DNA of 27,580 nucleotides. Source: Bacillota bacterium (GTDB lineage Bacteria; Bacillota; UBA994; UBA5500). The notes below the pieces were generated by a model. The model ran no database searches. It was not told the DNA's origin and saw only the letters and a program-made list of their open reading frames with translations. The position numbers and the translations under genes are program-made. Positions 8,120 to 15,472 of this stretch are shown one piece after another (the stretch's first letter is position 1; each line of letters opens with the position of its first letter). The stretch spans positions 1-27,580 of the forward strand of contig JAEZJZ010000068.1 of NCBI GenBank assembly GCA_023436245.1. Direction: 5' to 3'.

Positions 8120-8148
8120 ATTATAGCACGGGGTACCCTGCTGTGCAA
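8120..8148 (-). promoter_or_regulatory. Promoter of the fab operon
   Basis: The minus strand shows TTGCAC (8143-8148), a 17-bp spacer and TATAAT (8120-8125) with an extended -10 (TGCTATAAT). The -35 element is poor, which fits a promoter relying on the extended -10 or on a regulator. The start is expected near 8113, leaving a leader of about 27 nt before fabH. Confidence 0.75.
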
Positions 8149-8160
8149 TAGTTTGTGCAC
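8143..8160. promoter_or_regulatory. Candidate operator dyad over the fab promoter
   Basis: GTGCA-N8-TGCAC forms a perfect dyad (GTGCAATAGTTTGTGCAC) that covers the -35 element. The half TTTGTGCAC recurs as a direct repeat at 8097-8105 beside the fabH ribosome binding site, 55 bp away. It does not resemble the FapR operator as I remember it. The regulator is unknown. Confidence 0.45.
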
Positions 8161-8217
8161 GAGTAGTATCCTACAGAAACCGACATTTGAATGCAACCTA
8201 AAGGCAGTTGCGCTAAC

Positions 8218-8247
8218 AAAAAGCACACCTGCAAGCAGCGGGTGTGC
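8218..8247 (-). terminator. Intrinsic terminator after the 323-residue unknown gene
   Basis: A perfect 7-bp stem GCACACC/GGTGTGC (8223-8229 with 8241-8247) is followed on the minus strand by TTTTTGTT. It starts just past the stop codon at 8252 and insulates the fab operon from upstream transcription. Confidence 0.85.
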
Positions 8248-8251
8248 CTGA

Positions 8252-9223
8252 TTATGCCCAAGGCGAGACTGGAAATCGGCTGAGTATACGTCGCGCCAGC
8301 TGATCTGATAGCGGAGTGTGATCGTGCATCATCCCCTTGTGCAGCCCTTGCAGAGTGCGTAAGCCGGCCTGAGTAGTCAGAGAGAGGTCACTAGTCAATC
8401 GGGAGAGCGTCTTGCGCCTTGCCTGCTCGATTGCGGGCAAATAGGGGGTTCCGGCTTGCAGATTAGCGATATACTCTTCCGCCAGATATACCTTGGCCAG
8501 GCTGGTCAATGGGTTCCCACAGGCACCACTTTGGGTGACTCCGAACAGCTCCGGCAGGCCAGAGGCAATACCAGCTTCAATGGAGGCCAGCAGTTCCTCG
8601 CCCTCTTCTCCCATCGACTGGCGCAAGGTCAGCGGAGAGCAGAAGGCATGGACCTGCAATGAGCGAATGAGCGCGTGCTCTACAGTGTGCGCCTGCTGGT
8701 ACGAGATCAGGTCGCCGACGGACGCTTGCAACAGGACAGGCAACTCGCGCTCGCTGTCAGTCCCCATCAGGGTGATCTGCACATCACCGCTGCCTCGCGA
8801 CTCTGTATTACCGCCTTGTAGTACGTAGCCCGCCCCCGAGATGCAAGGGTACTCCGGCCGCAAGTTTACCAAGTCAAGCGGCTCAACCTCCAGAGCGAGA
8901 ATGGCTTTGCCTGTCAGGCGAAAGTGCTTGGCCTTGGCCTGCTGGCGACCGAAGAGCCGCAGAAAGACGGCTGACACCCTCTCGAGTCCGCCCCCACTCA
9001 AAGCAAATACGTCCTGCATCCAGATTTCCGTGACCTGCGCGACCACGCCAACCGGATAAGGGTCGCGACCAGCCGAGGCCAGCATCAGAAAAACATCTGA
9101 CCCTACCCCAGCCTTAATCAGAGCAGGAATCAGCCCGGGACTAAGGAAGACTGCCGCCACACTGCCGCCAGGGCGGGGAAGTAGCCCATTGCTCACGGGC
9201 AACGCCAGAAGCGATTGCGACAT
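8252..9223 (-). CDS. Conserved-looking protein of unknown function, possible Lon-substrate-binding-like N-terminal domain
   Basis: I do not recognise this 323-residue protein. Residues about 5-110 (from LLALPVSNGLLPRPGG through DPYPVGVVAQVTEIW to SGGGLERVSAVF) follow the strand order and phrases of the Lon N-terminal substrate-binding fold, but no ATPase or protease domain follows. The C-terminal half carries AHTVEHALIRSL and FGVTQSGACGNPLTSLAKVY, which look like conserved blocks; the His/Glu and Cys residues could bind metal, an inference only. There is no signal peptide or membrane segment. The ATG follows GGGAGGTG. It starts 21 bp after dusB and is followed by a strong terminator, so it probably ends a dusB transcript. 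Confidence 0.8.
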   Translation of the reverse strand: MSQSLLALPVSNGLLPRPGGSVAAVFLSPGLIPALIKAGVGSDVFLMLASAGRDPYPVGVVAQVTEIWMQDVFALSGGGLERVSAVFLRLFGRQQAKAKHFRLTGKAILALEVEPLDLVNLRPEYPCISGAGYVLQGGNTESRGSGDVQITLMGTDSERELPVLLQASVGDLISYQQAHTVEHALIRSLQVHAFCSPLTLRQSMGEEGEELLASIEAGIASGLPELFGVTQSGACGNPLTSLAKVYLAEEYIANLQAGTPYLPAIEQARRKTLSRLTSDLSLTTQAGLRTLQGLHKGMMHDHTPLSDQLARRILSRFPVSPWA

Positions 9224-9244
9224 CGGGTGAACACCTCCCAGCCG

Positions 9245-10204
9245 TTAGATTAGGGTAGCTGCCAGTATAGCCCTGAGCTCTGCCACGTCATTGGCTCGAT
9301 TGATCGCCTCACGCGCTCTCGCAGCCTGGGGTAACCCCTTCACGTAAGCGGCCAACGTCTTTCGCATCTCCCGAATGGCTGCGTACTCGCCCTTGAACGA
9401 AACTGCCAAGTCAAGGTGGCGAGTCGCGACCTGCAGACGTTCCGGCGCATCGGGGTCACTCTGATAGCCGCCGCCACCCAAGAGCGCTGCCACTTGTCCA
9501 AACAACCATGGTCGACCGAGCGCGCCACGGCCCAGCATGACTGCGGCACAACCAGTCTGCTTGACCATCCTGTCTGCGTCTTCCGGCTGCCAGATATCCC
9601 CGTTGCCGATCACGGGAACAGAAACTGCCTCCCGAACTTGGCGAATGATCTCCCAATCAGCCTGACCACTGTAGAACTGTTCACGAGTGCGCCCATGGAC
9701 TGCGATCGCGGCCGCACCTGCCGCCTCCAAGGCCACAGCCAGCGGCACGGCAGTGATATGCTCGTCATCCCAGCCTTTGCGTATCTTAACTGTCACCGGA
9801 ACCGGCACCGCCCCGACCACTGCTCTGACGATTGCAGCTGCTTTGGGGATATCCCGCATCAGGGCTGACCCTTCTCCGTTCTTGACAATCTTAGGGGTCG
9901 GGCAACCCATGTTGATGTCCAGAATCTCACACTGACTGATGGACCAGGCCAACTGCGCCGCCTTCGCCATTTCGCCAGGATCGCTGCCGAAAATCTGCAC
10001 GCTGATCGGCCGCTCTGCGCTTGTCACAGCTAGCATACGTTTGGTGGCCTGCTGATCATAGACCAGGCCGAGGTCACTGACCATCTCGCTGTAAACCAAG
10101 CCGGCACCGCATTCTCTGCTGATCAGCCGATACGCCTGGTCAGTGAACCCGGCCATTGGTGCGGCAAACACTGCATTCGGCAACTCCACCGTTCCGATTC
10201 TCAT
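9245..10204 (-). CDS. dusB: tRNA-dihydrouridine synthase
   Basis: The 319-residue FMN enzyme reduces uridine to dihydrouridine in tRNA D-loops. Signatures include FAAPMAGFTDQAYR near the N terminus, DINMGCPTPKIVKNGEGSAL with catalytic Cys101, AIAVHGRTREQFYSG, and VPVIGNGDI plus MLGRGALGRPWLF for phosphate binding. ATG 10204 was chosen because it starts directly at the family N terminus; an ATG 17 codons upstream has no clear ribosome binding site. DusB is the usual clostridial paralogue, and the cluster with greA nearby is also common. A tRNA-Pro gene lies divergently just upstream. Confidence 0.94.
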   Translation of the reverse strand: MRIGTVELPNAVFAAPMAGFTDQAYRLISRECGAGLVYSEMVSDLGLVYDQQATKRMLAVTSAERPISVQIFGSDPGEMAKAAQLAWSISQCEILDINMGCPTPKIVKNGEGSALMRDIPKAAAIVRAVVGAVPVPVTVKIRKGWDDEHITAVPLAVALEAAGAAAIAVHGRTREQFYSGQADWEIIRQVREAVSVPVIGNGDIWQPEDADRMVKQTGCAAVMLGRGALGRPWLFGQVAALLGGGGYQSDPDAPERLQVATRHLDLAVSFKGEYAAIREMRKTLAAYVKGLPQAARAREAINRANDVAELRAILAATLI

Positions 10205-10280
10205 AAACTCACCGCCTTGTTCTGTTTGAGTCAGAGGGACGGGCTTTTGACTCATGGGATAGATTGGCGAAAACAGAAGA

Positions 10281-10310
10281 TTGCTTGTCGGCTTACCTTT
10301 GTGCTATAAT
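10281..10310 (+). promoter_or_regulatory. Promoter of tRNA-Pro
   Basis: TTGCTT (10281-10286), an 18-bp spacer and TATAAT (10305-10310) with an extended -10 (TGCTATAAT) lie 17 bp before the tRNA 5' end. Confidence 0.7.
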
Positions 10311-10327
10311 GACTCTTGCAGTTGCTT

Positions 10328-10404
10328 CGGGGCGTGGCTCAGCTTGGTAGAGCGCACGGTTCGGGACCGTGAGGTCGAAGGTTCAAATCCTTTCGCCCCG
10401 ACCA
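10328..10404 (+). tRNA. tRNA-Pro (anticodon CGG)
   Basis: The full cloverleaf can be drawn: 7-bp acceptor stem CGGGGCG/CGCCCCG, D arm GCTC/GAGC, anticodon stem CACGG/CCGTG with loop TTCGGGA (anticodon CGG, reading CCG), variable region, and T arm with TTCAAAT. Discriminator A and CCA are encoded. The C1-G72 pair fits bacterial tRNA-Pro. It is a single-gene unit with its own promoter and terminator. Confidence 0.97.
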
Positions 10405-10417
10405 TTCCTGAGATTAG

Positions 10418-10447
10418 GCAGGTGGCCAGTAGGTCACCTGCTTTTTT
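10418..10447 (+). terminator. Intrinsic terminator after tRNA-Pro
   Basis: GCAGGTG (10418-10424) pairs with CACCTGC (10435-10441), followed by six T residues (10442-10447). Confidence 0.9.
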
Positions 10448-10476
10448 CGTTGCCACAAAGTCATTGCTAACCCGCA

Positions 10477-10508
10477 GCGAAAAACCTCGCCGCAGCGAGG
10501 TTTTTCGC
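10477..10508 (-). terminator. Bidirectional terminator-like perfect hairpin
   Basis: GCGAAAAACCTCGC and GCGAGGTTTTTCGC form a perfect 14-bp inverted repeat around the loop CGCA. The A5/T5 blocks let it work on either strand. It begins immediately after the stop codon of the 67-residue minus-strand ORF, which supports that ORF being a real gene. Confidence 0.8.
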
Positions 10509-10712
10509 TTAACCCTTGGTGTTACCCTTGAGTGGATGCTTAGTGGACTGTTGCCCCGCCATTTCCGGAACTGGCACATCACGCGTGACGTATTCTTCAT
10601 GCGAGGCCTCGCTAGGCTGACCGAGATGCAACTCACCGCGGCGCTCAGCCATCAGTCGCCTGCTTCTTTGGCCATAGTGTTCATCCGGCTGTAAGTGATT
10701 CCTTTTATTCAT
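10509..10712 (-). CDS. Small hydrophilic protein of unknown function (67 residues)
   Basis: This ORF begins MNKRNHLQPDEHYGQRSRRL and ends in HPLKGNTKG. The ATG has an excellent ribosome binding site, GAGGAGGG with an 8-nt spacer, and the TAA is directly followed by a perfect terminator hairpin, together good evidence for expression. The protein is hydrophilic and charged, with Arg/Lys-rich and Glu/His-rich patches, no cysteine, no membrane segment and no signal peptide. The composition recalls small spore or nucleic-acid-associated proteins of Firmicutes, but I recognise no family. A possible TATAAA lies just upstream, beside the 10760-10782 palindrome. Confidence 0.65.
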   Translation of the reverse strand: MNKRNHLQPDEHYGQRSRRLMAERRGELHLGQPSEASHEEYVTRDVPVPEMAGQQSTKHPLKGNTKG

Positions 10713-10759
10713 CAAGACCACCCTCCTCAAGCTTAGTCTGCAGGAACAGGGTGGTTTTA

Positions 10760-10782
10760 TACTGCCTGCGCCGCAGGCAGTA
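10760..10782. repeat. Perfect inverted repeat between two minus-strand genes
   Basis: TACTGCCTGC-GCC-GCAGGCAGTA is a perfect 10-bp inverted repeat with a 3-nt centre. There is no T tract on either strand, so it is a poor intrinsic terminator. On the minus strand it abuts TATAAA, a possible -10 of the 67-residue gene, so it could be an operator. The ACTGCCTGC arm recurs in the inverted repeat at 27545-27580. Confidence 0.6.
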
Positions 10783-10792
10783 ACTTCTACTG

Positions 10793-11212
10793 TCAGCCGC
10801 AGTCGTCAGACTCGAGCGATTGGTCGATCAACCGCAACGCTTCCTCGACAGCGAAAGCCACAAATTCTCCACAGCGCACCCGATAATCCGGGCCCTCAGG
10901 CTTGATCGCCCGACAATCGATCGACCCAAACTTGGCTGCGAAAGAGTCCATCAGCTGCTTGGTTACCGTACGGAGCTGTTCCGGCTTTGGCTCTCCCTGT
11001 TTGCGACCAAGGAATGCGCCTAAACCCATCACTGCCCCCGCAAGCGCGCCGCAGACGCTACCGCAACTGACTCCACCGCCGAACCCGCCGGAAAGCTTCA
11101 GCCCGAAGTCCTTTTCCTCTTCCGACAGGTCATTAGCCATGGCCAGCCAGGCAGACTCAGCGCAGCTGTAGCCAGACTCGTAGAGTTTCTTGGCCAGTTC
11201 TACTTCCTTCAT
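10793..11212 (-). CDS. C_GCAxxG_C_C family redox-type protein
   Basis: The 139-residue protein carries the name-giving motif CGSVCGALAGAVMGLG (Cys50 and Cys54), plus Cys18 in YSCAES, Cys100 in SIDCR and Cys114 in RCGEFV. This spaced-cysteine pattern defines a family of small, probably redox-active or metal-binding proteins in anaerobes; the biochemical role is not established. The ATG at 11212 follows GGAGAGG at five bases. The open frame runs 45 codons further upstream, but without family similarity. A hairpin without a T tract follows the stop. Confidence 0.9.
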   Translation of the reverse strand: MKEVELAKKLYESGYSCAESAWLAMANDLSEEEKDFGLKLSGGFGGGVSCGSVCGALAGAVMGLGAFLGRKQGEPKPEQLRTVTKQLMDSFAAKFGSIDCRAIKPEGPDYRVRCGEFVAFAVEEALRLIDQSLESDDCG

Positions 11213-11483
11213 GACAACCTCTCCTTCCGCGCAATCATCACCGGGTCGGAAGGGCAACATCGCCCTGTTCAATCCGTCGGTGCCGCTAATAGCATATTCT
11301 TGATCAGACGACTCTTTCCTGCCATCAAGAGGATTTTCGCTTGGCAAAGCACAATCTATACTAATGCAGTTTCTATTGAAGGCTTGCCACGCGCGTCAAG
11401 TCTCAGCCCAACCGTCTTCGACTGTTTAGCCGGCCCTGCCTTTCTTGGTGTGCCATAAAAGCCTATCGGGGGGAGTGAGCGGA

Positions 11484-12815
11484 GTGCCTGAAGTGATGTT
11501 GACTCGAGAAGAGCTGCTTGCATGCCTGGATGCCCAGGGCATTCACATCAGCTATCGTACCCTGCGTTATTATTCTTCCCTGGGCTTGATTCGAAATCCG
11601 GCAATGCAGAAGGGCGCTGACGGACATAGCCGTGGCTACTATCCGGAATCCACCGCGGACTGTGTTGCGATTGTTTCGCAACTGCAGGCGCATGGCCTGA
11701 ATCTGCAGCAGATCAAGGATGCGATCGAACACATCATGGCCGCAGCTGATGGACAGGCAGAGACGATTGGCACGTGGAGGAAGCAGATCGCCGAGACAGG
11801 CCATTTGCCGCTGCTCTATGAGTTGCTACCCCAACTAGGGGACGAACTACGCCGTCACCTGGTGGAAATGCTCTGCGCGGTCGGGCTGCCACCGGTAGCC
11901 ACGTCCCTGCAACAAGTACGGTTGTCTCTGATTGCGCCAAACGGGGAAACAGCCAATCGCCTATTGCTTATCCCCGACGGCTCGCTGCAAGTCAGTCAAC
12001 TGAATTTCTGGGAACTCCCCGAACTGACGGAACTCCTGGCCAGAACCACAAACGACGACAGACGTCGCACGCTGATCCAGGTGCGCACCTGGCTGCAGGG
12101 TCGCAACGATTGGGCCCTAGAGAACTTCTGGCTGGTGCGCTGTCAGCGACGACCAGTGGGCTGCCTCGGTCTGCAGCGACCATGGCCTTTGCGCCTGCAG
12201 TCTGCAGGCATGGTCTATGGCCCGCTGGTGGAACCGGAGTACGCAGCTCTGGGCGTAGCAGAGACCCTGATGTCGCAAGCAAGATCGCGAGCGCAAGCCC
12301 TTGGGCTAAGCAGCCTGCAGATCGCGCTGCATGAGGACGCACTCGCCGCCAACGACTGGCTGCCAACCGGATTCCAGGTGGCCTGGCGGGGACACGACTG
12401 CCTGATTTCCACGGCCCAAGCCAGGATTGCGGGCAGCGCAAACGTTCAGCCGCTGCAGGTCAACTTCTTGCGCGCCCTGTTCCCAACCCAGCCGCCCATT
12501 TTGCTGACCCAAGCATCAACAGACGGGACTACTCCGGGCTGGGTCTTGCTGGATGACGACGGCGCGCCAGTGGCTGCCGCCTGGTTGAGCCTAGCGGATC
12601 AAGAGATCCTGGTCCATTACCCGGGAAACTGGGTGCTACATGAAACAGGCCTGGCCGCTCTGCTGGAGACTGCGAAGGCAGCAGCCAGGACAAAGGGGCT
12701 GTTCCATCTGAGAGTCCGACTGCCGCTCGAGGCCAAGCTGACGGGGATAGTCGAACAGCAAGAGAGTACAATCTATTGGCTCGCTCCAGAGAAGAAGGAA
12801 CCCGGCCCTCGCTAG
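11484..12815 (+). CDS. MerR-type DNA-binding domain fused to a GNAT acetyltransferase-like domain
   Basis: The 443-residue protein opens with a MerR-like winged helix-turn-helix (about residues 5-75; ISYRTLRYYSSLGLI and GHSRGYYPESTADCVAIVSQL), then a helical linker. A GNAT-like segment (about 215-320) contains MVYGPLVEPEYAALGVAETL, the repeated-helix region SQARSRAQALGLSSLQIAL and LPTGFQVAWRGHDCLIS. The C-terminal 110 residues may form a second, degenerate acetyltransferase-like unit. The GTG at 11484 lies 8 nt after GGGGGGAG; ATG 11496 is an alternative start. It is monocistronic and converges on murB through a shared hairpin. The ligand or acetyl acceptor is unknown. Confidence 0.8.
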   Translation: MPEVMLTREELLACLDAQGIHISYRTLRYYSSLGLIRNPAMQKGADGHSRGYYPESTADCVAIVSQLQAHGLNLQQIKDAIEHIMAAADGQAETIGTWRKQIAETGHLPLLYELLPQLGDELRRHLVEMLCAVGLPPVATSLQQVRLSLIAPNGETANRLLLIPDGSLQVSQLNFWELPELTELLARTTNDDRRRTLIQVRTWLQGRNDWALENFWLVRCQRRPVGCLGLQRPWPLRLQSAGMVYGPLVEPEYAALGVAETLMSQARSRAQALGLSSLQIALHEDALAANDWLPTGFQVAWRGHDCLISTAQARIAGSANVQPLQVNFLRALFPTQPPILLTQASTDGTTPGWVLLDDDGAPVAAAWLSLADQEILVHYPGNWVLHETGLAALLETAKAAARTKGLFHLRVRLPLEAKLTGIVEQQESTIYWLAPEKKEPGPR

Positions 12816-12822
12816 GCCGGGT
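12800..12822. terminator. Convergent terminator between the MerR-GNAT gene and murB
   Basis: ACCCGGCC and GGCCGGGT form an 8-bp stem around a 7-nt loop that includes the plus-strand stop codon. T-rich sequence follows on both strands (ACTTTGCTTT on plus, TCCTTCTTCT on minus), so it could serve both genes, though neither U tract is strong. Confidence 0.65.
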
Positions 12823-12830
12823 ACTTTGCT

Positions 12831-13736
12831 TTATTCACCGATGATGCGCACTTCTGTCTCCAGCGTAACCCCGAACTTCTCCTGCACAGTGGCCTGCACG
12901 TGCTGAATCAACGCCTCTACATCCGCAGCCGTGGCACCGCCCACATTGACAATGAATCCCGCGTGCAGGGTACTGACCTCTGCCCCGCCAATGCGTTTGC
13001 CCATCAACCCCGCTTGCTGGATCAACGCACCGGCATAGTGACCAGGAGGGCGTTTGAAGACGCTTCCGGCGCTTGGCAGTTGCAGCGGCTGCTTTTCCCG
13101 GCGACGGGCTGCCAAATCGGCCATCAACTGCTTGCCCAGCTCGGGAGCCTGAGCAGGCAGGCGTAACTTAGCTGCGACTGCGATCAAGTTGCGGTCGAGC
13201 AAAGCCGAATGGCGGTACCCGAAATCGAGTTCCGCGGCAGAGAGCAGATGCTCTCTGCCCAGGACATCGAGCACTGTCACTTGCTCTGTGACATCCTGCA
13301 TTGTCCCGCCATAGGCGCCTGCATTCATCATCACCGCCCCGCCCAACGTGCCCGGAATCCCGGATGCGAACTCGAAGCCGCCGAATCCGGCTTCCACCGC
13401 CGTTCTGGCTAGGGCGGCTAGGGAGATCCCTGCTTCGGCGGACAGACCATCTTCGTTGAGCGTGACCACGGAAAGCGCATCGGCTATCTTGATCACCACA
13501 GCCCGCAATCCCTTGTCCCGCACCAGCAGGTTACTGCCTCTGCCGATCACCAGGATCGGCAACTGCTGCTCGTGACAGAAAGCCAGCAACTGCTGCAGTT
13601 CGGAGACTGTGCTGGGAACGGCCAGCGCATCCGCCGGCCCGCCGATGCGAAAGGTTGTGTGCCGACTCATCGGCACACTTAGTTCAACTATCCCGGGAAA
13701 AGCATCCGCTAGTTGCTCCAGCCTCTTGTCTGACAA
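12831..13736 (-). CDS. murB: UDP-N-acetylenolpyruvoylglucosamine reductase
   Basis: This FAD enzyme reduces UDP-GlcNAc-enolpyruvate to UDP-MurNAc in peptidoglycan synthesis. FAD-binding signatures are HTTFRIGGPAD, LVIGRGSNLLVRD and FEFASGIPGTLGGAVMMNAG. Catalytic-region motifs are YRHSALL, PSAGSVFKRP (with the active-site Ser) and ETEVRIIG at the C terminus. The length, about 300 residues, fits type II MurB. The TTG at 13736 is preferred because AAGAGGGGGG lies 8 nt upstream; another TTG 8 codons earlier has a weak site. It follows the M24 peptidase by 30 bp and ends the argS-to-murB gene run. Confidence 0.95.
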   Translation of the reverse strand: MSDKRLEQLADAFPGIVELSVPMSRHTTFRIGGPADALAVPSTVSELQQLLAFCHEQQLPILVIGRGSNLLVRDKGLRAVVIKIADALSVVTLNEDGLSAEAGISLAALARTAVEAGFGGFEFASGIPGTLGGAVMMNAGAYGGTMQDVTEQVTVLDVLGREHLLSAAELDFGYRHSALLDRNLIAVAAKLRLPAQAPELGKQLMADLAARRREKQPLQLPSAGSVFKRPPGHYAGALIQQAGLMGKRIGGAEVSTLHAGFIVNVGGATAADVEALIQHVQATVQEKFGVTLETEVRIIGE

Positions 13737-13766
13737 GCGTCGAGCCCCCCTCTTGCGCAAGACCTG

Positions 13767-14858
13767 CTAGGAGCGCAGATCTCGTTGATAACTGGTCAGA
13801 GTGTGCACTCCATCTTCTGTCAAAATCACATCGTCCTCTACCCGGATGCCACCCTTGCCGGGCAGATAGATACCCGGCTCGATAGTGAAGGCGTGACCGG
13901 GCTTCAGAACCAGGTCATTTCCGGCAACAATATAGGGCTCCTCGTGCACTTCCAGCCCTAAACCGTGCCCAAGCCGGTGGGTGAAGTATTGCCCAAACCC
14001 GCCATCTCGAATCACCTGCCGAGCGATCTCATCCAACTCGCTAGCCATCATGCCTGGCTTCACCGCCGCTCTGGCCGCTGCATTGGCCTCTAGCACCAAT
14101 TCATAGGCCCGATTCAGCTCCTCATCCAGCGGTCCGGTGGCGAAGGTGCGGGTGATGTCCGAAACATAGCCATCAATCATCGCCCCGATGTCAGCCATAA
14201 CCAAATCGCCAGGCTGCATGGCCCGATCACTGATCGAAGCGTGCGGCAGGGCCGTGCGTTCTCCACAGACGATGGTGGCAAAGGCCACCTTCGCCTCTGG
14301 ATACAATTGCTTCATGTTGGCCACAGCCGCCGTCAGCAGTTCTTCTTCGGTCCGACCGGGAGCGATTGCTGTCTTCAGCCCGTCCAGCATGGCATTGACG
14401 GCGTCTGCAGCCCGCTGCATTGCCCGGCGTTCAACCGCATCCTTGGCCATCCGCAGTTCAGCCAGGTAAGGCCGCGCATCAACCAACTCGATCGGCTGAG
14501 CGGCCTGCAGCACAACATCATACTCCAGCAGACGGCAGGAACGAAACTCAAAGGCTATCCGGCCGGGAGTCAAACGCTGCTTGAGCCCCGGCACCAATCC
14601 GGCTGGGCCAACTTCGTCGGTGTAGGTGAGCAGATCAGTGATCCCACTGGAACGCCTGACCCGATCAGCCTCAAATGCCGGGCAGCAGAAGAAGCTGTCC
14701 CCGGTAGCCGGCACCACCAGAAAGGCTGGCCGCTCACTCAGACCCATGCTGAACTCCGCCAAATAGAACAGGCTGGCACTGGGGGCAACCACGAAGGCAG
14801 CTATCTGTTCGCGCTGCGCTAGCTGCTGCAACTTGGTCACTCTCGCTTGGTTAAGCAA
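13767..14858 (-). CDS. M24 family Xaa-Pro peptidase
   Basis: The 363-residue protein has the creatinase-like N-terminal domain (about 1-130) and the pita-bread metallopeptidase domain. All five metal ligands are visible: Asp223 and Asp234 (MADIGAMIDGYVSDITRTF), His298 (HRLGHGLGLEVHEEP), Glu327 (TIEPGIY) and Glu341 (VEDDVILTEDG). It probably removes N-terminal residues preceding proline or cleaves Xaa-Pro dipeptides; the two cannot be separated here. The TTG start lies 7 nt after GGAGG and overlaps the stop of a 43-codon ORF, suggesting coupling. An ATG 30 codons upstream lacks a ribosome binding site. Confidence 0.92.
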   Translation of the reverse strand: MLNQARVTKLQQLAQREQIAAFVVAPSASLFYLAEFSMGLSERPAFLVVPATGDSFFCCPAFEADRVRRSSGITDLLTYTDEVGPAGLVPGLKQRLTPGRIAFEFRSCRLLEYDVVLQAAQPIELVDARPYLAELRMAKDAVERRAMQRAADAVNAMLDGLKTAIAPGRTEEELLTAAVANMKQLYPEAKVAFATIVCGERTALPHASISDRAMQPGDLVMADIGAMIDGYVSDITRTFATGPLDEELNRAYELVLEANAAARAAVKPGMMASELDEIARQVIRDGGFGQYFTHRLGHGLGLEVHEEPYIVAGNDLVLKPGHAFTIEPGIYLPGKGGIRVEDDVILTEDGVHTLTSYQRDLRS

Positions 14859-14982
14859 ATCTACCCCTCCCCTTGGGGCTTGGGCTATGCCTCGGCCCCT
14901 GATTGATCCGCAGGCTGGAAACGGCTTGATCAGAAGGCCGCGATCCACGATTGCCCACCCCTATCAGTTCGCCCTCCAGCAT
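14851..14982 (-). CDS. Possible small ORF (43 residues) upstream of the M24 peptidase
   Basis: MLEGELIGVGNRGSRPSDQA begins this ORF, and the C terminus is basic and proline-rich. The ATG has a strong ribosome binding site (GCAGGAGGCATT), and the TAA overlaps the TTG start region of the M24 peptidase gene by 8 nt. It may be a leader peptide that couples translation, or a real micro-protein. No family is recognised. Confidence 0.4.
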   Translation of the reverse strand: MLEGELIGVGNRGSRPSDQAVSSLRINQGPRHSPSPKGRGRFA

Positions 14983-15008
14983 AATGCCTCCTGCGTAATC
15001 ATGTGGGC

Positions 15009-15416
15009 TCACTCGGGCTTCGCGCGCAGGGCGACCACCTCAGCCAGCAACTCGCGATCCAGATCGTGGGTCAGCAGTGAACTGGCTTCCTCCACCGGAA
15101 CGAAGCTACCCCAGCTGATCTCGTGTCCGTCGACTTTCACCTGTTCGTCCTCCGCCTCCATCAGGTACCAGGAAACGCGCTTCTGGCGCCAGCTGCCACC
15201 CGGCAAGCGGTATTGATAGGACGTATCCCGCAAAGACTTCAGCACCCTGGGCTGAATCCCGGCTTCCTCGGCCACCTCTCGCAGAGCCGCCTCCAGCTGG
15301 CTTTCCCCGGGCTCCAGATGCCCCTTGGGGAATATGTATTCCCCCCGGTAGTTGCGGAGCACCAACACGTCACTGCTACAGAAGATGATTCCTCCAGCAC
15401 TTCTCTCTTCTTCCAC
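15009..15416 (-). CDS. Nudix hydrolase
   Basis: The 135-residue protein contains a complete Nudix box at residues 32-54, matching GX5EX7REUXEEXGU with G32, E38, R46, E47, E50, E51 and G53. Members hydrolyse nucleoside diphosphates linked to another group. The short length and the YIFPKGHLEPGE context resemble diadenosine-polyphosphate hydrolases, but the substrate cannot be told from sequence. The GTG at 15416, 7 nt after GGGGG, was chosen; the open frame extends 36 codons upstream but without Nudix similarity and overlapping the 57-residue ORF. Confidence 0.9.
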   Translation of the reverse strand: MEEERSAGGIIFCSSDVLVLRNYRGEYIFPKGHLEPGESQLEAALREVAEEAGIQPRVLKSLRDTSYQYRLPGGSWRQKRVSWYLMEAEDEQVKVDGHEISWGSFVPVEEASSLLTHDLDRELLAEVVALRAKPE

Positions 15417-15472
15417 CAACTCACCCCCAACCGGCCTTCCAGGCCAATTAACAGACAGCCATCTGATTGCGT

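Noticed and set aside
8087..8251. A FapR operator in the fab promoter
   Set aside because: The dyad is GTGCA-N8-TGCAC and does not resemble the FapR site as I remember it; fapR and plsX are also absent from the locus.
10281..10694. A 137-codon plus-strand reading frame across the tRNA region
   Set aside because: It runs straight through tRNA-Pro, its terminator and the perfect hairpin at 10477-10508, so it is not a gene.
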